64,000 nt of DNA, from contig NC_090451.1 of NCBI RefSeq assembly GCF_031143425.1, positions 662,126,575 to 662,190,574 on the forward strand, written 5' to 3'. Origin of the DNA: Pleurodeles waltl. Lineage: Eukaryota > Chordata > Amphibia > Caudata > Salamandridae. Below are positions 1 through 11,530 of this stretch, piece by piece; position 1 is the first letter of the stretch, and each line of letters begins with the position of its first letter. The notes under the pieces were generated by a model that was given only the letters and a program-made list of their open reading frames with translations, ran no database searches and was not told the DNA's origin. Both the position numbers and the translations under genes were made by a program.

Positions 1-1954
1 ATTGATGGCCCATCGCTCCTGTGGCAGCTTAGACCTACCCTGCATAAAAAACTGTACTATCCCTAAACCTCTCCCAGCTCGGCTACATGCTCCCCAGGAC
101 ACAAGACCCTCCGCTATGGGTTCAGGCAGAGAATATGCTATTACAATTCCCTCAGGGACTGAGCCCACTCTACATAGATGGGGGCACCATTTTACGACCT
201 GCCAACCCAATGGTGCTGGCCATGATGAAAAACAGACAACGAGCTCATCGCCTGTTTGGAGTAGACCCCCCACCTCCATGAGCATGTGCCGCTTTGGAGC
301 AATACCAGACAACGGATCAATTGTGAGATGTTGGACGGGGGAGACTAGCACACAGCAGGCATCACCCACCTGGGCCAGATCACTGTTGATGGTGCATTAT
401 ACCCTCCGCAATGCTGCACAATGAGTTCGGCCTCTCCCCGCATCAGGCCTGGAGGCATCTACCACTCCAATGCTGCCTTGCCCACAGTATGGGACCGTGC
501 CCAAGGACCTTGCAACCCTCTCCCGTGGTTTCCTGTCCTAGAGCTTGGGGACACTTCTGCGGTGTAATGTCTGGCCTTAACACCCTCCTGATCCGTCATC
601 GCTTTTCATGCCTCTTTTAAACAGCCTTTGCACCACCTGGCAAACAAAACTGCAAGTTGAATACGAAATGGAAAACTGGGCAGATCTCCTAGAGGCCTGC
701 GACTGCAGAGCAAGTGAAGTCTGTGTGAAATTCTGCCATTTTAAAACGTTCCATGACTGGTACTGAATGCCTGTAAAACTGAGGGCGGCAGGCCTCCTAC
801 CCCACATGACCTGCTGACATTGCTCCCATGCCCATTGTGATCTTTTACACATTATATGTGACTGCCCCTTCATCCAGTCCTACTGGGATGCAGTGGGAAG
901 GATGTTGCGAGAGACCCTGCCAATCCCAAACCCACTACCCCTCCCTCTGATCTTCCTAGATGATACTGTTGGATCCCTGGACCTAACTCGTCTCCAGACC
1001 TACCTTTTACACACAGCGCTCATCACCAAGCTCTGCATACTCAGACACTGGTGCTCCCCCACACCTCACGATGAGTGGCTTATGGCTATGTACCAGACAG
1101 CCTCACACAAACGAATCATCTAAAACCTACAAGATAGAACTGAAATTGTCCTTCAAACCTGGGTGCCCTTTCTCCAAGCAGAAGTGCACCAACCATAAAA
1201 AACCCTTATTCCTGAGTCCCCCCCCCCGTCACCTCACCTCATTTCACTTCACGGTACACTTTATACTTTACACTTTCACCCTTACACTTTACACCTTGCA
1301 CTTCATACTTTGCACTTTACACCCTAAGCCTCATATTTTCCACTCTCCACACCTTAATCTATACATAACAACTTATCAAGTATCCCTTCTTGCTTTATTC
1401 TTTATTTCTTATCACTTCCTTACCATGGCACTTGACTACATTATCGCTCTGAAGCCTTATCACTTTCCCATCCTACAGCTTTTTCAACCTCTCACCTTGC
1501 CGACCTCTCCTCTTACTGCCTTATCACTCTATCACCCTGCCATTATGCCCCTTCTTTTCTTCCCATTTTCCTCTCCCCCACCCCTCCTTTTCCCGTGACG
1601 ATACTAATGAACATCTGAAACGGTCAAACGACTGCCCGACCTACTACTGTTCATTGGCCCCTACCCATTAACATGACCTGAGAAGCCCCTCCCATCGATA
1701 CTGACCAGCCCAACCAGGATGCCCCCTCCCCCCGCACGCACACAGAAATCCTTCTATTGGTTATGCCTTCTCCTCCATCTTACTTGAGGCACGGACCCAT
1801 ATTACCTCCCAGCGTACCACGATCCCAATGTTTTATGGCCATGTCTGTGCCATGAACATGTAACATTGATTTTTCCCATTTAACCATAACTGACTCCTAT
1901 GCTGTGCACTGTGTCTTGATGATTTAAACAATAAAGAATTGCAAAACAAAAAAA
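1..1954 (+). mobile_element. L1-type LINE, decayed 3' end (truncated by window start)
   Basis: This is the 3' part of a non-LTR retrotransposon of the L1 group. Read on the plus strand across several frames, about 600-1130 gives the L1 ORF2 C-terminal region: a segment ending FKTFHDWY, then a stop, then MPVKLRAAGLLPHMTC, a Cys/His pair and DLLHIICDCPFIQSYW. This is the usual zinc-knuckle-like tail of L1 ORF2p. TPHDEWLMAMYQTA follows near 1060-1090. Stops interrupt it, for example in place of a Trp between the paired cysteines, so it is dead. 1190-1600 is a pyrimidine-rich 3' UTR with repeated ACTTTACACTTT-like phrases. AATAAA at about 1930 and an A-rich tail ending near 1954 mark the 3' end. 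The 5' end lies outside the window, so no target duplication can be tested. Confidence 0.7.
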
Positions 1955-2154
1955 TGAATCTATTATAGGAAATTCTAGGGATTCAATTGTCATGATTGTA
2001 AAAGTCTCCTCTCTGCAAATTGTATCTTCCTGACAAAGACATTTGTATGCACCTCTTTATTCCCCTACGACCCCAGTCCTATTGTCTTGTTAGTTTAGGA
2101 ATATTTAATTACGAAATATTATTTTTTTAAATCATATCCTTTAATCATTCATTA

Positions 2155-2350
2155 GCGTTACGGCCAGAGCTGCCGACTTTGGAGCTGAGTAACTAGGTTC
2201 GAGTACCGACGTTGGCTCAACATCAGTGATTCTGGGCAAATCATGTAATCTCCCCGTGCCTACCAAAAAATGAATGTGCCCTTGTGTAACGTAGTATTCC
2301 AATATCTTAAGGTTGAGTTTGTGCTATATAAAACCGCAAAAAATAATAAT
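2155..2350 (+). repeat. tRNA-derived SINE with V-SINE-like core
   Basis: A short interspersed element. The head contains a pol III B-box-like GGTTCGAGTACC at 2196-2207, with an A-box-like segment upstream. The body contains TGATTCTGGGCAAATCATG at 2227-2245, followed by TAATCTCCCCGTGCCT, which closely resembles the conserved central domain of vertebrate V-SINEs. The tail has GTGCTATATAAAA and an (AAT)n-like end near 2340-2353. It has no coding capacity, and its mobilisation would depend on a LINE with a matching tail. Family assignment rests on motif memory; the exact 5' end is uncertain by a few bases. Confidence 0.6.
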
Positions 2351-3803
2351 AATTAACACCCTCTCATCATTTCATCTCACTTGCAATGTCATAAGGATAT
2401 TTCTTTACTTCTTCCACAATAAATAAATCCTTCACATTCCACGAAGATCTTGACCACATCAAAGTCTTTTTTTCTAGTCATTCTGTATTATGTACAGAAA
2501 TGCATACTCCCACTGTTTACATTTATTATGGATAGTCTGCACTTGGAAGATGGTGCATCCTGGCCAGTGCTAAATGTATAAAATATATGTGCAGGTGCAC
2601 TGAGTTTCTTAGGAGCATGTCGCTGGTGCTGCCAAATGTGCTAAATACTACACCTATCTTCTCTCAGGTCCTCTCCATGCCTCTTCCTTTCACCACCACA
2701 CGCTTCCTGTTTTCATTGTACTCTAGCACCTTTTTTTCATCCCTGTTTTCAACCTTTATCACTGTTGTGGTGTCTTTTTCTGTCTTCTCAATAATGGCTT
2801 TTCAGCTCTTCTCTTGTACCCCAGGAGAGCTTGATGATGAAGAATAAGGCCCTGTCCTTCAAAATAACCAAATGGAGCACCACAAGGTCCTTAAATCTTC
2901 CTATGTGTTCCAACTGAGGAAGCAGAACAGACCTTCCATGATCAGTATGTACAAGTGTTTGGATCAGGTTCAGTTCACCACTGTCCATATCACTGACCGT
3001 AAGTTATCAGGTTCCCTGGTACTTTACTGGGCACCAGGAAACATCAGTAGCATTCACTGCAGCTAGCACATATCTTCATAGAAATCCCTGATTGCCCATT
3101 TTCTATTTCTTCAAAGGAATGCTATTACAGCCAGTGCTACATTTTAAGTAACTTTTTTTATTTGCCATATTAACAGAGACTCTCTATCCTTGTACTGCAA
3201 CCTAAGATTGAGCACAGATTTCTGTGCAGACAGAGAGCAGATTCTAAAGCCTGTCTGTTGGCTAGATTTTCTCACATTCATTAAAGAGGCAACAGTATAT
3301 TACACCAGATTAGGAAGAGCTGCTTAAGATCAGGACTTGTGAACTGTATGAGCTAAACATCTCTAGTTGTCTCTGGAGATACTTTTCTGAGTTTTTTTAA
3401 ATCATAAATAAATATTACTGTGAGCCAAGTTAAAGTCCCATTATTTCCATGCGGTGCGCTCCAAATGCTCCGCCACTGATGCCAGTGTAGAGGTAAGGAA
3501 ACACAAAGGACAGTTTTATCACTGCAGTCCTGATATCTAGGATCTGGGTACAGTAAGAAGAACAAAGATCTCAGATGGAAATCCCCCAAAATGTTTACCT
3601 TTGACAGTCCTCCCCATCCGCAAAATTCCCTCTTTCAAAGAGAGGTGAAACAATTACCTTGTCAACTATATATGTTCTCCTCTCTGTTATCTCTGCTTTT
3701 TACATTAGCTTTAAAACTTGTTTTTCGAGGCATTTGTATAAGCCTTCCTTTCACATTGTCCAAGTTAGATTTTGGAAATCCAGATTGATAGCAATTTTCA
3801 GTG
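2351..3803. other. No recognised feature
   Basis: AT-rich anonymous sequence with short chance ORFs on both strands. I found no splice-bounded exon, no repeat unit and no recognisable protein motif here. Confidence 0.4.
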
Positions 3804-3808
3804 GCTGA

Positions 3809-6339
3809 TGTTGCACCTGGCCCTTTTTGCAGGGTCATCCTCAGTCTTTTTGCCTCCTTCCTCCTAATTTTTCTCACCATTTTTTGTTGGCTTTAGGACT
3901 CTGGGCACTTTACCACTGCTGAAACAGTGCTAAAGTGCATATGCTCTCTGTGTAAATTGTACTGTTGATTGGTTTATCCATGACTGGCATATTGGATTTA
4001 CCAGTAAGTCCCTAGTAAAGTGCACTACAGGTGCCCAGGGCTTTTAAATCAAATGCTACTAATGGGCCTGCAGCACTGGTTGTGCCACCCACATTAGTAC
4101 CCCTGTAAACATGGCTCTGTGTGTGCAGTTTTAAACTGCCAGTTCGACTTGGCAAGCAGGCCTATACATGTCAGGCACCCCTAAGGTAGGCCGTAGGTAG
4201 CCCCAGGGGCAGGGTGCAGTATATGTTTAAGGTAGGTCATATACTAGGGTGTTTTATATGTCTTATCAGTGAAATACTGCCAAATTCGGTTTTCACTGTG
4301 CAAGGCCTGTGTCTCTCATAGGCTAACATGGGGACCGCCTTTAAATAGCCTTAAAGCGCAGTTTCCCTTTGAGAGCAGATGAAAATAGGGAGTTTAGGGT
4401 CTTTGAACTCACAATTTAAAAATAAATTTTTAGTGAAGTTGGTTTTTAAATTGTCTGTTTGAAAATGCCACCTTTAGAAAGTAGGCATTTTCCAGCTTTG
4501 GTCCTGTGACTGCCTGTTTGTGGATTGTCTGTCTGGGTCAGTTTGACAGTTTGGATGTTTTGCACCGCTCTAGACAGTGACACAAAGGGGGCGGGGTGTA
4601 GCCTGCATATCCTGATGAGCCATATGAGCTAGAGGGGAGGGGAGGGGGGAGTTGTCGTTCACACCTGAAAAAACTGTGCCTGCCCTCACACAATGCAGTT
4701 TCCAACCCCCTGGTGTGTGTCTGGGGCCTGGCCTGGACAAGGAGGAATCTCACAAAAACTTGAGACTTTGCTTTGAAGTTTGCCAACTTCAAAGGCAGAA
4801 AGGGGTATAAGAAGAAGACCCAAAACCCCGGACTTTTAGAATCTTTCTGGAATCAAGAGGAACCTCTGCCCAGGAGAAGAGTTGAAGGTGGAGTACTGTC
4901 CCTTTGCTGTGTTGCTTTGCTAATCTGGCCTGCATTTGCCACTTCTGCCTGAAAAGATTGCAAAGAGTGAACTTTGCTGTGTCCTGCTTGAGAAAGCTCT
5001 CCAAGGGCTTGGAGTAGAGCTTGCCTCCTGTTGGAAGTCTCAGGGACACCAAAGACTTCAGTTTCCTTGACCTGCAGCACTGGGAACTGTGTGTTCAGTG
5101 CTGTAGAAGAATTAAAATCACAGCGCCGCCGCCAGTGATGCTGCTGGCCTGCACCGTGATCTGCCGATAACACACAGAGCCGCACTGCCCCACTTCGCTC
5201 CGCGACCCTGGTCTTACCAATGCAGTCATCAGGTGACTGCACCGAGCTGCTGCTCGCACCGCAACCCATGGGCCCTGCACTCCGGCATCGCCTGCTCACA
5301 CCCGTAGCCTGGGCCTCCCCGATGCCGCCGCTCCTGCTGACTCCGGCACCACTGCCTGCACCGTGGCCTGTGGACACTGCTCATGAGGAGCATGAAGCAC
5401 CGTCCTGCACCGCAGCTCTAGCTCACTGACGCCAGCACCATCAACTCCAGTGTTGTCACCAGGCATCCCTGCCTGCACCGTGGCCTGTGGACACCGCCCG
5501 TGAGGGTCACGAAGCACCATCCCGTCCCACACCGCTGGCTTGGGCTGACCGACAAAAGCGCTTCAGCAACCTGTGGTCACCGCACTCTGCACCGCCCCGC
5601 TTCACACCCCAGCCCTGGTCTCCCTGACGTCGCTGGACACCGTCACCGAGCCGCTGCCTGCACCGTGACCTGTGGGCACTGCACATCGCATCGTCCCACT
5701 TCGCACACAGCCCCGACTCCATCCACACCGGTGCACCTAACTTCATCAGCCCGGAGTTTGATCCGCAACGTGTGTAAACTTCAAGGGCCCGACGACTCCC
5801 GCACCGACTCTGGAACCGACACCGCAACACCAGCAACGCCACTCTCCGGAGCTCACCGCAAGGATCACGACACCCTGCAAATCCAAGGTACTGTTTGTGG
5901 GTCTTCCTGACACCGTAGCTGGCCTGCAATGCCACGGCCGGCCTGAACTGTTGGTTTTGTTGATCATGACGCGGTGATAGCCCCAGGTGGAGCTATTGAC
6001 TTCAAGGAACTGTATTTTGGGGGAAATCTTGCAGAATTCATATTTTTATTACTGTATGTTGGATTTTTATCGTATTCGATCTTGTTTTATATAGATAAAT
6101 ATTGGCGTTTTTTTCTAAAACTGGTGTGGTGTCCTTTTGTAGTGTTTTCACTTATTACTGTGGGTTATGTGCAAATGCTTTACACATTGCTTCTGAGATA
6201 AGCCTGACAGTTCGTGCCAAGCTACCAAAGGGGTGAGCAGGGTTATCTGAGCAGGTATCTCCCTTATATTGACTAGAGTGAGGGTCCCTACTTGGACAGG
6301 GTGCAAACCGATAGCCAACTAGAGACCCCATTCCTAACA
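3809..6339 (+). mobile_element. Solo LTR of a retrovirus-like/Gypsy-like element
   Basis: A complete LTR standing alone. It starts TGTTGCACC at 3809 and ends CCTAACA at 6339, giving TG...CA ends with a short terminal inversion (TGTTG / CTAACA). It is flanked on both sides by GCTGA (3804-3808 and 6340-6344), a perfect 5-bp target duplication, which fixes both ends. No gag, pol or env reading lies beside it, so it is a solo LTR left by recombination between two LTRs. At 2531 bp it is unusually long. A TATA-like GGGTATAAGAAG at 4803-4814 is the likely U3 promoter; 5120-5900 is a CpG-rich block with repeated phrases; AT-rich sequence with ATAAAT near 6092 may hold the poly(A) signal. ORFs up to 174 residues in the GC-rich part look incidental. 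Whether the parent was a Gypsy element or an endogenous retrovirus cannot be told from the LTR alone. Confidence 0.8.
5120..5910 (+). repeat. GC-rich degenerate internal repeat inside the LTR
   Basis: A CpG-rich stretch within the solo LTR, in contrast to the AT-rich sequence on both sides. The phrase CTGCACCGTGGCCTGTGGAC recurs with small changes near 5353, 5471 and 5656. Shorter pieces (CACCG, CCGCTGCC) recur throughout. It probably corresponds to transcribed LTR sequence downstream of the TATA-like box. It has no convincing coding content. Confidence 0.5.
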
Positions 6340-6344
6340 GCTGA

Positions 6345-6751
6345 GCTCTACTGGGATTTATCTTTGTGTGTAGGTTCTTAGGCATATTTGCTCTGTATAA
6401 TATTGGTATGTACAAGACCTGACCGACAATATATGCAGTGTGTAGATGATCTTACTTGCACTGAGTGACTGAGATCAGGGTGTTGTTTATGTATCTAGTT
6501 CCCAGGTTGATAGTGATCTTACATGCATTTACTCACATAGTACGGTTGTAAAATTAGCTCACTAAGTTGTGTATATATGTTTTTATATAATTTTCACCCA
6601 TACATTTGCCCAAATTGGTTTGTGAATGATTTTTATCTATTTAAAGCTCTCTGATCCTCTTTGGAATTGTGTATGCTACAATAAATACTAAGGTGCAGAT
6701 AAATTACTAGCAGGATTACCTTTGAAACTGCTGGGTGATCCATGCATCTAT
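6345..6751. other. No recognised feature
   Basis: Sequence downstream of the LTR target duplication. Nothing recognised. Confidence 0.35.
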
Positions 6752-7480
6752 GAGGCCCATGTACTTTTCTCATTTGCATACCAAGGCTGTGCAACTTACA
6801 CACCGACTGGTTTGCGAACAGGAATGAAATTTGCGGTGTGACCTATGTCATAATAGATGGTATCATAAATTCTCTATTTGCATAAATGCAAAAATGACCT
6901 GCTTAATGAATATTAATTAGGCATGTTACAATGTGCGACCCCCCCTGTGAGTTTCTGCAAATGCAGTGATGATGGCCTGCAAGAGAGCAGAACTCCATCA
7001 CTTTCTTTGGTCTCTGAAACAGGATATTTTTTTAAAGGAGCCCAAGCCCATTGAAGGGATTGGTGCTCCTTTTTTTTTAAAGAAAATTTTTTTTTTTCCG
7101 GTTTGGACAGACATCAGGAAGTAGTCCGGTGGACCTTTGCCTGCCTCTCCTGAGACCACTGATTAGATTCACAAAGGTTACAACTTCTCTTTGAGAATCG
7201 GCTACCAACATGACTTGCAGGTCGTTAATTCATCATTGGTTTGCAACTACAGTTACAGTCACAAACAATTATTACATTACTTTCCGCAGATGTGGGGGGG
7301 GGGGGGAAGGGCTCTTTCACACTCCCTTCTACTTGTGATTAGGAAAGGTTTGCATAAGACTTTTACAAGTCTGTTCGAATTTATCAATTTATTAAAGGTT
7401 TCGGATACGTGGGTGAAAAACCTGTGATTCTGCATGTCACCGGGTTCGCTACTGCAAAAGGCGCTTGTACATTGGGCCTC
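6752..7480. mobile_element. Possible non-autonomous element with GAGGCCCA inverted ends
   Basis: The left end reads GAGGCCCATGTAC (6752) and the right end reads GTACATTGGGCCTC (to 7480), an imperfect inverted repeat of about 13 bp. The interior is non-coding and contains a poly-G run (about 7290-7308) and poly-T runs. The ends resemble the GGCCCAT...TAC termini of the better-supported element at 48956. The flanking triplets do not match (TGA versus TCA), so insertion is not proven. Confidence 0.3.
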
Positions 7481-7959
7481 AGGAGAAAAAGCTTGTCTGG
7501 TGAGTCATGGGAAGCAAGGACCAGTCAGCAGTGTTAGCTACTCACCATGATGGACAGTGTGATAAGTGAGCACCAGTGTCTTCACACTGGAAGGCAGTGT
7601 GAGAAGCCGGTGGGTAGTATCAGAAGTCTGCTTCTGCAGGCAGTATCGGCAGATGGCATTGCTGGGCTGGGTGAGATATCCAGAATTGTGGATGGTGCTT
7701 AGAGGTCGGCACTAGCTGATGGTGGGCAACACAAACTGCCATTGCGGATAGTGTGGGACAGTGGCAATGGCAACAGTAGTGTGCAAATTCATGCTTCTGT
7801 GCCCGTCGGTGTGAGAAGCCAGGGCAAATAGGCAGTTTCAGACCAGGTCGCTGGTAAGTAACACGAGGAACCGGAATATTTTTAGAAAAAGAAAAGTGGT
7901 AAAAATGCATATATCTTAAAACTGTTAACTTTGTACATCAGATTTCTTTTTTTAAACAG
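7481..7959. other. No recognised feature; ends in a splice-acceptor-like tract
   Basis: 7500-7870 has several loosely repeated CAGTGTGAGAAG and GGCAGT phrases, perhaps a very decayed tandem repeat. The last 20 bases before 7960 form a pyrimidine-rich AG acceptor candidate. Confidence 0.3.
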
Positions 7960-8111
7960 GCTTTAATGAAAGCAGAGGAATATGTAACGGTCGCTCAACT
8001 GACAACGGCTGCAAAGTGGTGAAGAACCCCATCCACACGGGGTGCGCAAAAGGAAATAAGTTCATTAAAGAACCTATCTTGAAACATCCAAATCTGGGGA
8101 AGGATTTGTAG
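7960..8111 (+). CDS. Candidate terminal coding exon of an unidentified gene
   Basis: A pyrimidine-rich tract TTTCTTTTTTTAAACAG ends at 7959, with a branch-point-like GTTAAC about 35 bases upstream. From 7960 a frame entered in phase 1 stays open for 49 codons to a TAG at 8109-8111. The peptide is hydrophilic and cysteine-containing (segments NESRGICNGRSTDNGCK and KNPIHTGCAKGNKF) and ends in HPNLGKDL. The following 1.1 kb contains no recognised repeat and has AATAAA at 8896 and 9193, the latter followed by a GT-rich stretch, as expected of a 3' UTR. I do not recognise the protein, and no upstream exon was found in the window. An open stretch this long arises by chance several percent of the time, so this is a suggestion only. 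Confidence 0.25.
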
Positions 8112-9216
8112 TAGAGGAAGAAACAGCTTGTACTGTATTATTTTGTAACTGCATTTACATAGCGCTTACTGTAATTGACGAAGCTGTGAAGTATATGTCA
8201 GGCAATGCGCTGCTACGGAACAAATGTTTTTTTCATTGATTAATGGGATTTGTCTTGTGCTCTTAAGGAGCCCATTTAATGCATTTACTCCAGGTTTTAT
8301 ATTGCAGATTAAATTAATAGGTGTTAGGGGTGATCATTCGTGAAGAGTTATGTGAATTTGTACAGCTTTTTGGTGATATTAATAGATGAGCTACAGGAGA
8401 TTGAATATTGCTGGGTTCACAGTTATGACTTTTAAAGGACAGGCAGAAATACAATACAATATTTGGGATTAAGAAAAAATGCTTGTGACTTAGAGTAGGC
8501 AGTGCAGAAAGAGGGGGGGGGGGTGCAGAGAATTGAAGGTAAAGTTCATTTGAAAGAAAAGGAGATATGACCATTGGACGTTTTACGTTTAGATCAGTTT
8601 TGCTGGTGATACAGATGCATAAAGTTGAGAATTACTGAATGTCATTCAAATCTAAGGTATAAAGACTTGAGATCAACTGTTGAGAAACACTTTGTTGAGC
8701 TTTCTCGCAATATTTCACAATCAAGATTTCAGACTTCCAAAGTAATCCTACCAGCTTTGGTTACCCATCTTAAAAATTACTGAAAAGAAAAGGTTAGTAA
8801 ACCATAGTCTGACGTCCTTAAAGAGAGCCTGGACTTTTCATGTTTTTTATAAACCCAGAAACGTGCATACTGTGTATGCAAGCATCGTTAATTGTAATAA
8901 AGCGCAAAGAAACTTGAGGGATGTAAGTAGGGAGAAGGTGGAAGAAAAAAACGAGAAAAAAACATTTGAAACAATTCCGTTGATGGTTAATGCCCACGGA
9001 TTCATGTTATGTTGTTAATTTTTTGGGTAACTGTTTGGAGAGAACATAATATATGGATAAACATATATGTGCAGTTGAGCCATCAGGTATGGCTTGCTGA
9101 TTGAGGGGTGATGGCGTTGATGGGTCTGTTTTCCATGATATACCATGTGGTGCCATATCGTGGCCTGTTGTGTGCTGCTATCATGACGACCTAATAAAAT
9201 CTGTTTTAAACAAAGA
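8112..9216 (+). other. Possible 3' UTR of the candidate exon
   Basis: Sequence lacking recognisable repeats, following the stop at 8111. AATAAA hexamers lie at 8896-8901 and 9193-9198; the second is followed within 30 bases by TGTTTGCTGATGTGTTTG, a GU-rich downstream element. If the exon is false, this is simply anonymous DNA. Confidence 0.2.
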
Positions 9217-10049
9217 TACTGTTTGCTGATGTGTTTGACTAGCCCATCAAGTGATATTGACTAGAAGTTTGAGTGATTAATGTACCGGTTGTTTACATAT
9301 TTTTTTACACAAACATGTGTCTTGATAAAGGAATAATTACTATGTTGAGGTAACACTTATTTGTGGATGAAAACATTTGAAAACCGTTTTGTCGTCAAAT
9401 TTTGAAGGTAAAGAAAATCGTATGTAATAAAATGTATGTAAACAAATGTCTTAGCTTTAAGGAGGCCATCGCTTAACAAGAGTGGAGAGCTTTTATCCAT
9501 GTTTTATTACAGGGAGTGGGATATGACACAAGTGTGGGCACCCACTGAAAATCGAAACGTATTAAGAGTTACGAAGTGTATAAAAAGTATAGTTATTATT
9601 CTGTTTTAGGTTACAGGGCACTCGCTCAGCCATTATTTAGTAACAACCACTCTATACTCTAAATCACGCATATGGAGTCATTTCAATTTACAGCTTGTGC
9701 TACAAAAGAAAATTTATATATCAATCTTCATGAACCATTCTTGGGTATTTCTGCTCCTCAAACAATGTAGCATGTGCGTAAATTGGCCTCACCCGTCTGC
9801 ATTCCAACTAAACAGGTGTTATACGAAAATTTATAGAATAAAAGCAAAAATACAACCCACTTAAGTCTGTCACCAGACCAAAAACAAACACTGCAGGTTG
9901 GGCCCTTTTACCTGGGATTTGTGGCATTCCTGGGGCAAGGGAGGAATGCACATTTTTGAAAGCTTGACATGCTGTGTCTCTAGAATGAATGTAAATGAAG
10001 GTGGTGCTGTTTTACTCTGTCACACATTTCTACTGTGACCCCTACTTGC
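9217..10049. other. No recognised feature
   Basis: AT-rich anonymous sequence. Nothing supported. Confidence 0.35.
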
Positions 10050-11530
10050 AAGAACAAGACACAATGCGACCTTTCAAACCCCAATACTGAGTACATCATT
10101 CCCAATACAAAAATAACTAACACAATGACTCAACCCTGGCACTCAGCACAACAACAGATGAACACTACCACTGATTCTGCGTCTAACCAAATAAAAACAA
10201 TAAACCCAGCTTAGAAACAGACACAGTGACCACTGCCTCAATTTACGTAAACACAATAGCCACTAAGCATTAACGCCGAGCACACTTTCCTCACACTATA
10301 GGTATTACTCCTAAACACACATGGTGATTGCCACAACCCTTAAACAACAGTAGCTAACTTGAGATTCGAACACCCCCTCAATTAAAATAACCACAAAATA
10401 CCAACACGTTACTAGGCCCAGATGAAAAGTAGTTTATGTTGGCGTAATCTTTTGTGATTTATGGCCTCTCACAATACAGTTGTTGTGCACAATGCCCAAG
10501 TAATTGAGACTTTGTGTGGGTAAATATACCATCGAATGAGCATTGGATAAACACCAACAAACCAAATGCAAGCTGCTGTCTGCGTCACACGTGCGATTTT
10601 TTTTTTTTAACTGAAAAATGCCTCCTTTTGCCAAAAATGGATTTGAGAATGCATTTCGTGCTAATAAATAGTGCAAAAACAGAAGCGAGGATTTTGCATC
10701 AAATGGATCATTTTGTGTTATTTTTGGCCATTGTGAGTTATTTCTGCAATTAAAATTATGCACGTTTTGCCAAGACCTAAACACAGCATAATTTCAGAAT
10801 ACAAAACCTAAACAACTGGTAAACCCAAACACTTAACAGAACAACATATAACACAAACACTAAACAACCTCAAAGCAACACCGAACCCCATCAATGATAA
10901 ATACGAACACTGAGCCCATCAACAGAAAGCATCAACAGTGTAGAAGATACCTACACGCCGCCACTAACTACAGTTCCTAAAATGACAGCAATACATAATG
11001 ACATCTAATTTCATGTACAATTTACACACACACACACACAAATAAAGAGTGGACAGTAACAGAAACCACAAATATTGAGCAACACCAAAGAAAAAATTAT
11101 GAACCGAATGACCACAAAAAATAAAAACTGGCACAACTTCAAAACATAAACCCTGACCACAATAGGTAAATGCTAATAATGGACTCATCCACAAGACACC
11201 ATGTATGAGCACAGCAACACAAAACTCAGCTGATGAGAGGAACTAGAGGACACCAAAATTAGGATTTAACAAAATTAATACAAACACATGCACTAACTAT
11301 ACAAAACAAAAAATCCAGCAGTGAATACAGCATCACAACACTAGGAGACACAGCAATACAGTACTCAGAGAAAGACCCAGCAACATCAAAACACCGGCCC
11401 TTGACAAAGCAGTACAGTTCATTTATATTTACGAGCCACAAACCTGGAGGCACATAATCACAAAACATCTGTTCTAACCACAATAACCTCAAAATAAGTT
11501 CATTGAACACAACTGCAAAATCGACCACAA
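10050..11530. repeat. C/A-rich, G-poor degenerate repeat block
   Basis: About 1.4 kb in which most of the plus strand is A- and C-rich and G-poor, with recurring short phrases such as AACACAAACAC, CACTGAGC, CAGCAACA and ACCACAA. It includes a (CA)n tract at about 11025-11041. 10430-10760 is more ordinary AT-rich sequence. It looks like an old tandem repeat or low-complexity expansion that has drifted. No clear period could be fixed by eye. ORFs in it, for example 82 and 89 residues on the minus strand, follow from its composition. Confidence 0.4.

Noticed and set aside
1190..1600. 175-residue plus-strand ORF (1071-1598)
   Set aside because: Low-complexity pyrimidine-rich L1 3' UTR. The peptide is repeats of TLYTL-type phrases.
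4609..4625. CTGATGAG sequence resembling a hammerhead core
   Set aside because: No stem II and no following GAAA at the right distance. It is ordinary LTR sequence.
4853..5910. ORFs of 136-174 residues
   Set aside because: They lie inside the LTR's CpG-rich block, occur on both strands and have no domain or start context.
9550..9590. ACTGAAAATCGAAACG resembling the Penelope end motif
   Set aside because: No stem between the boxes and no supporting flank.
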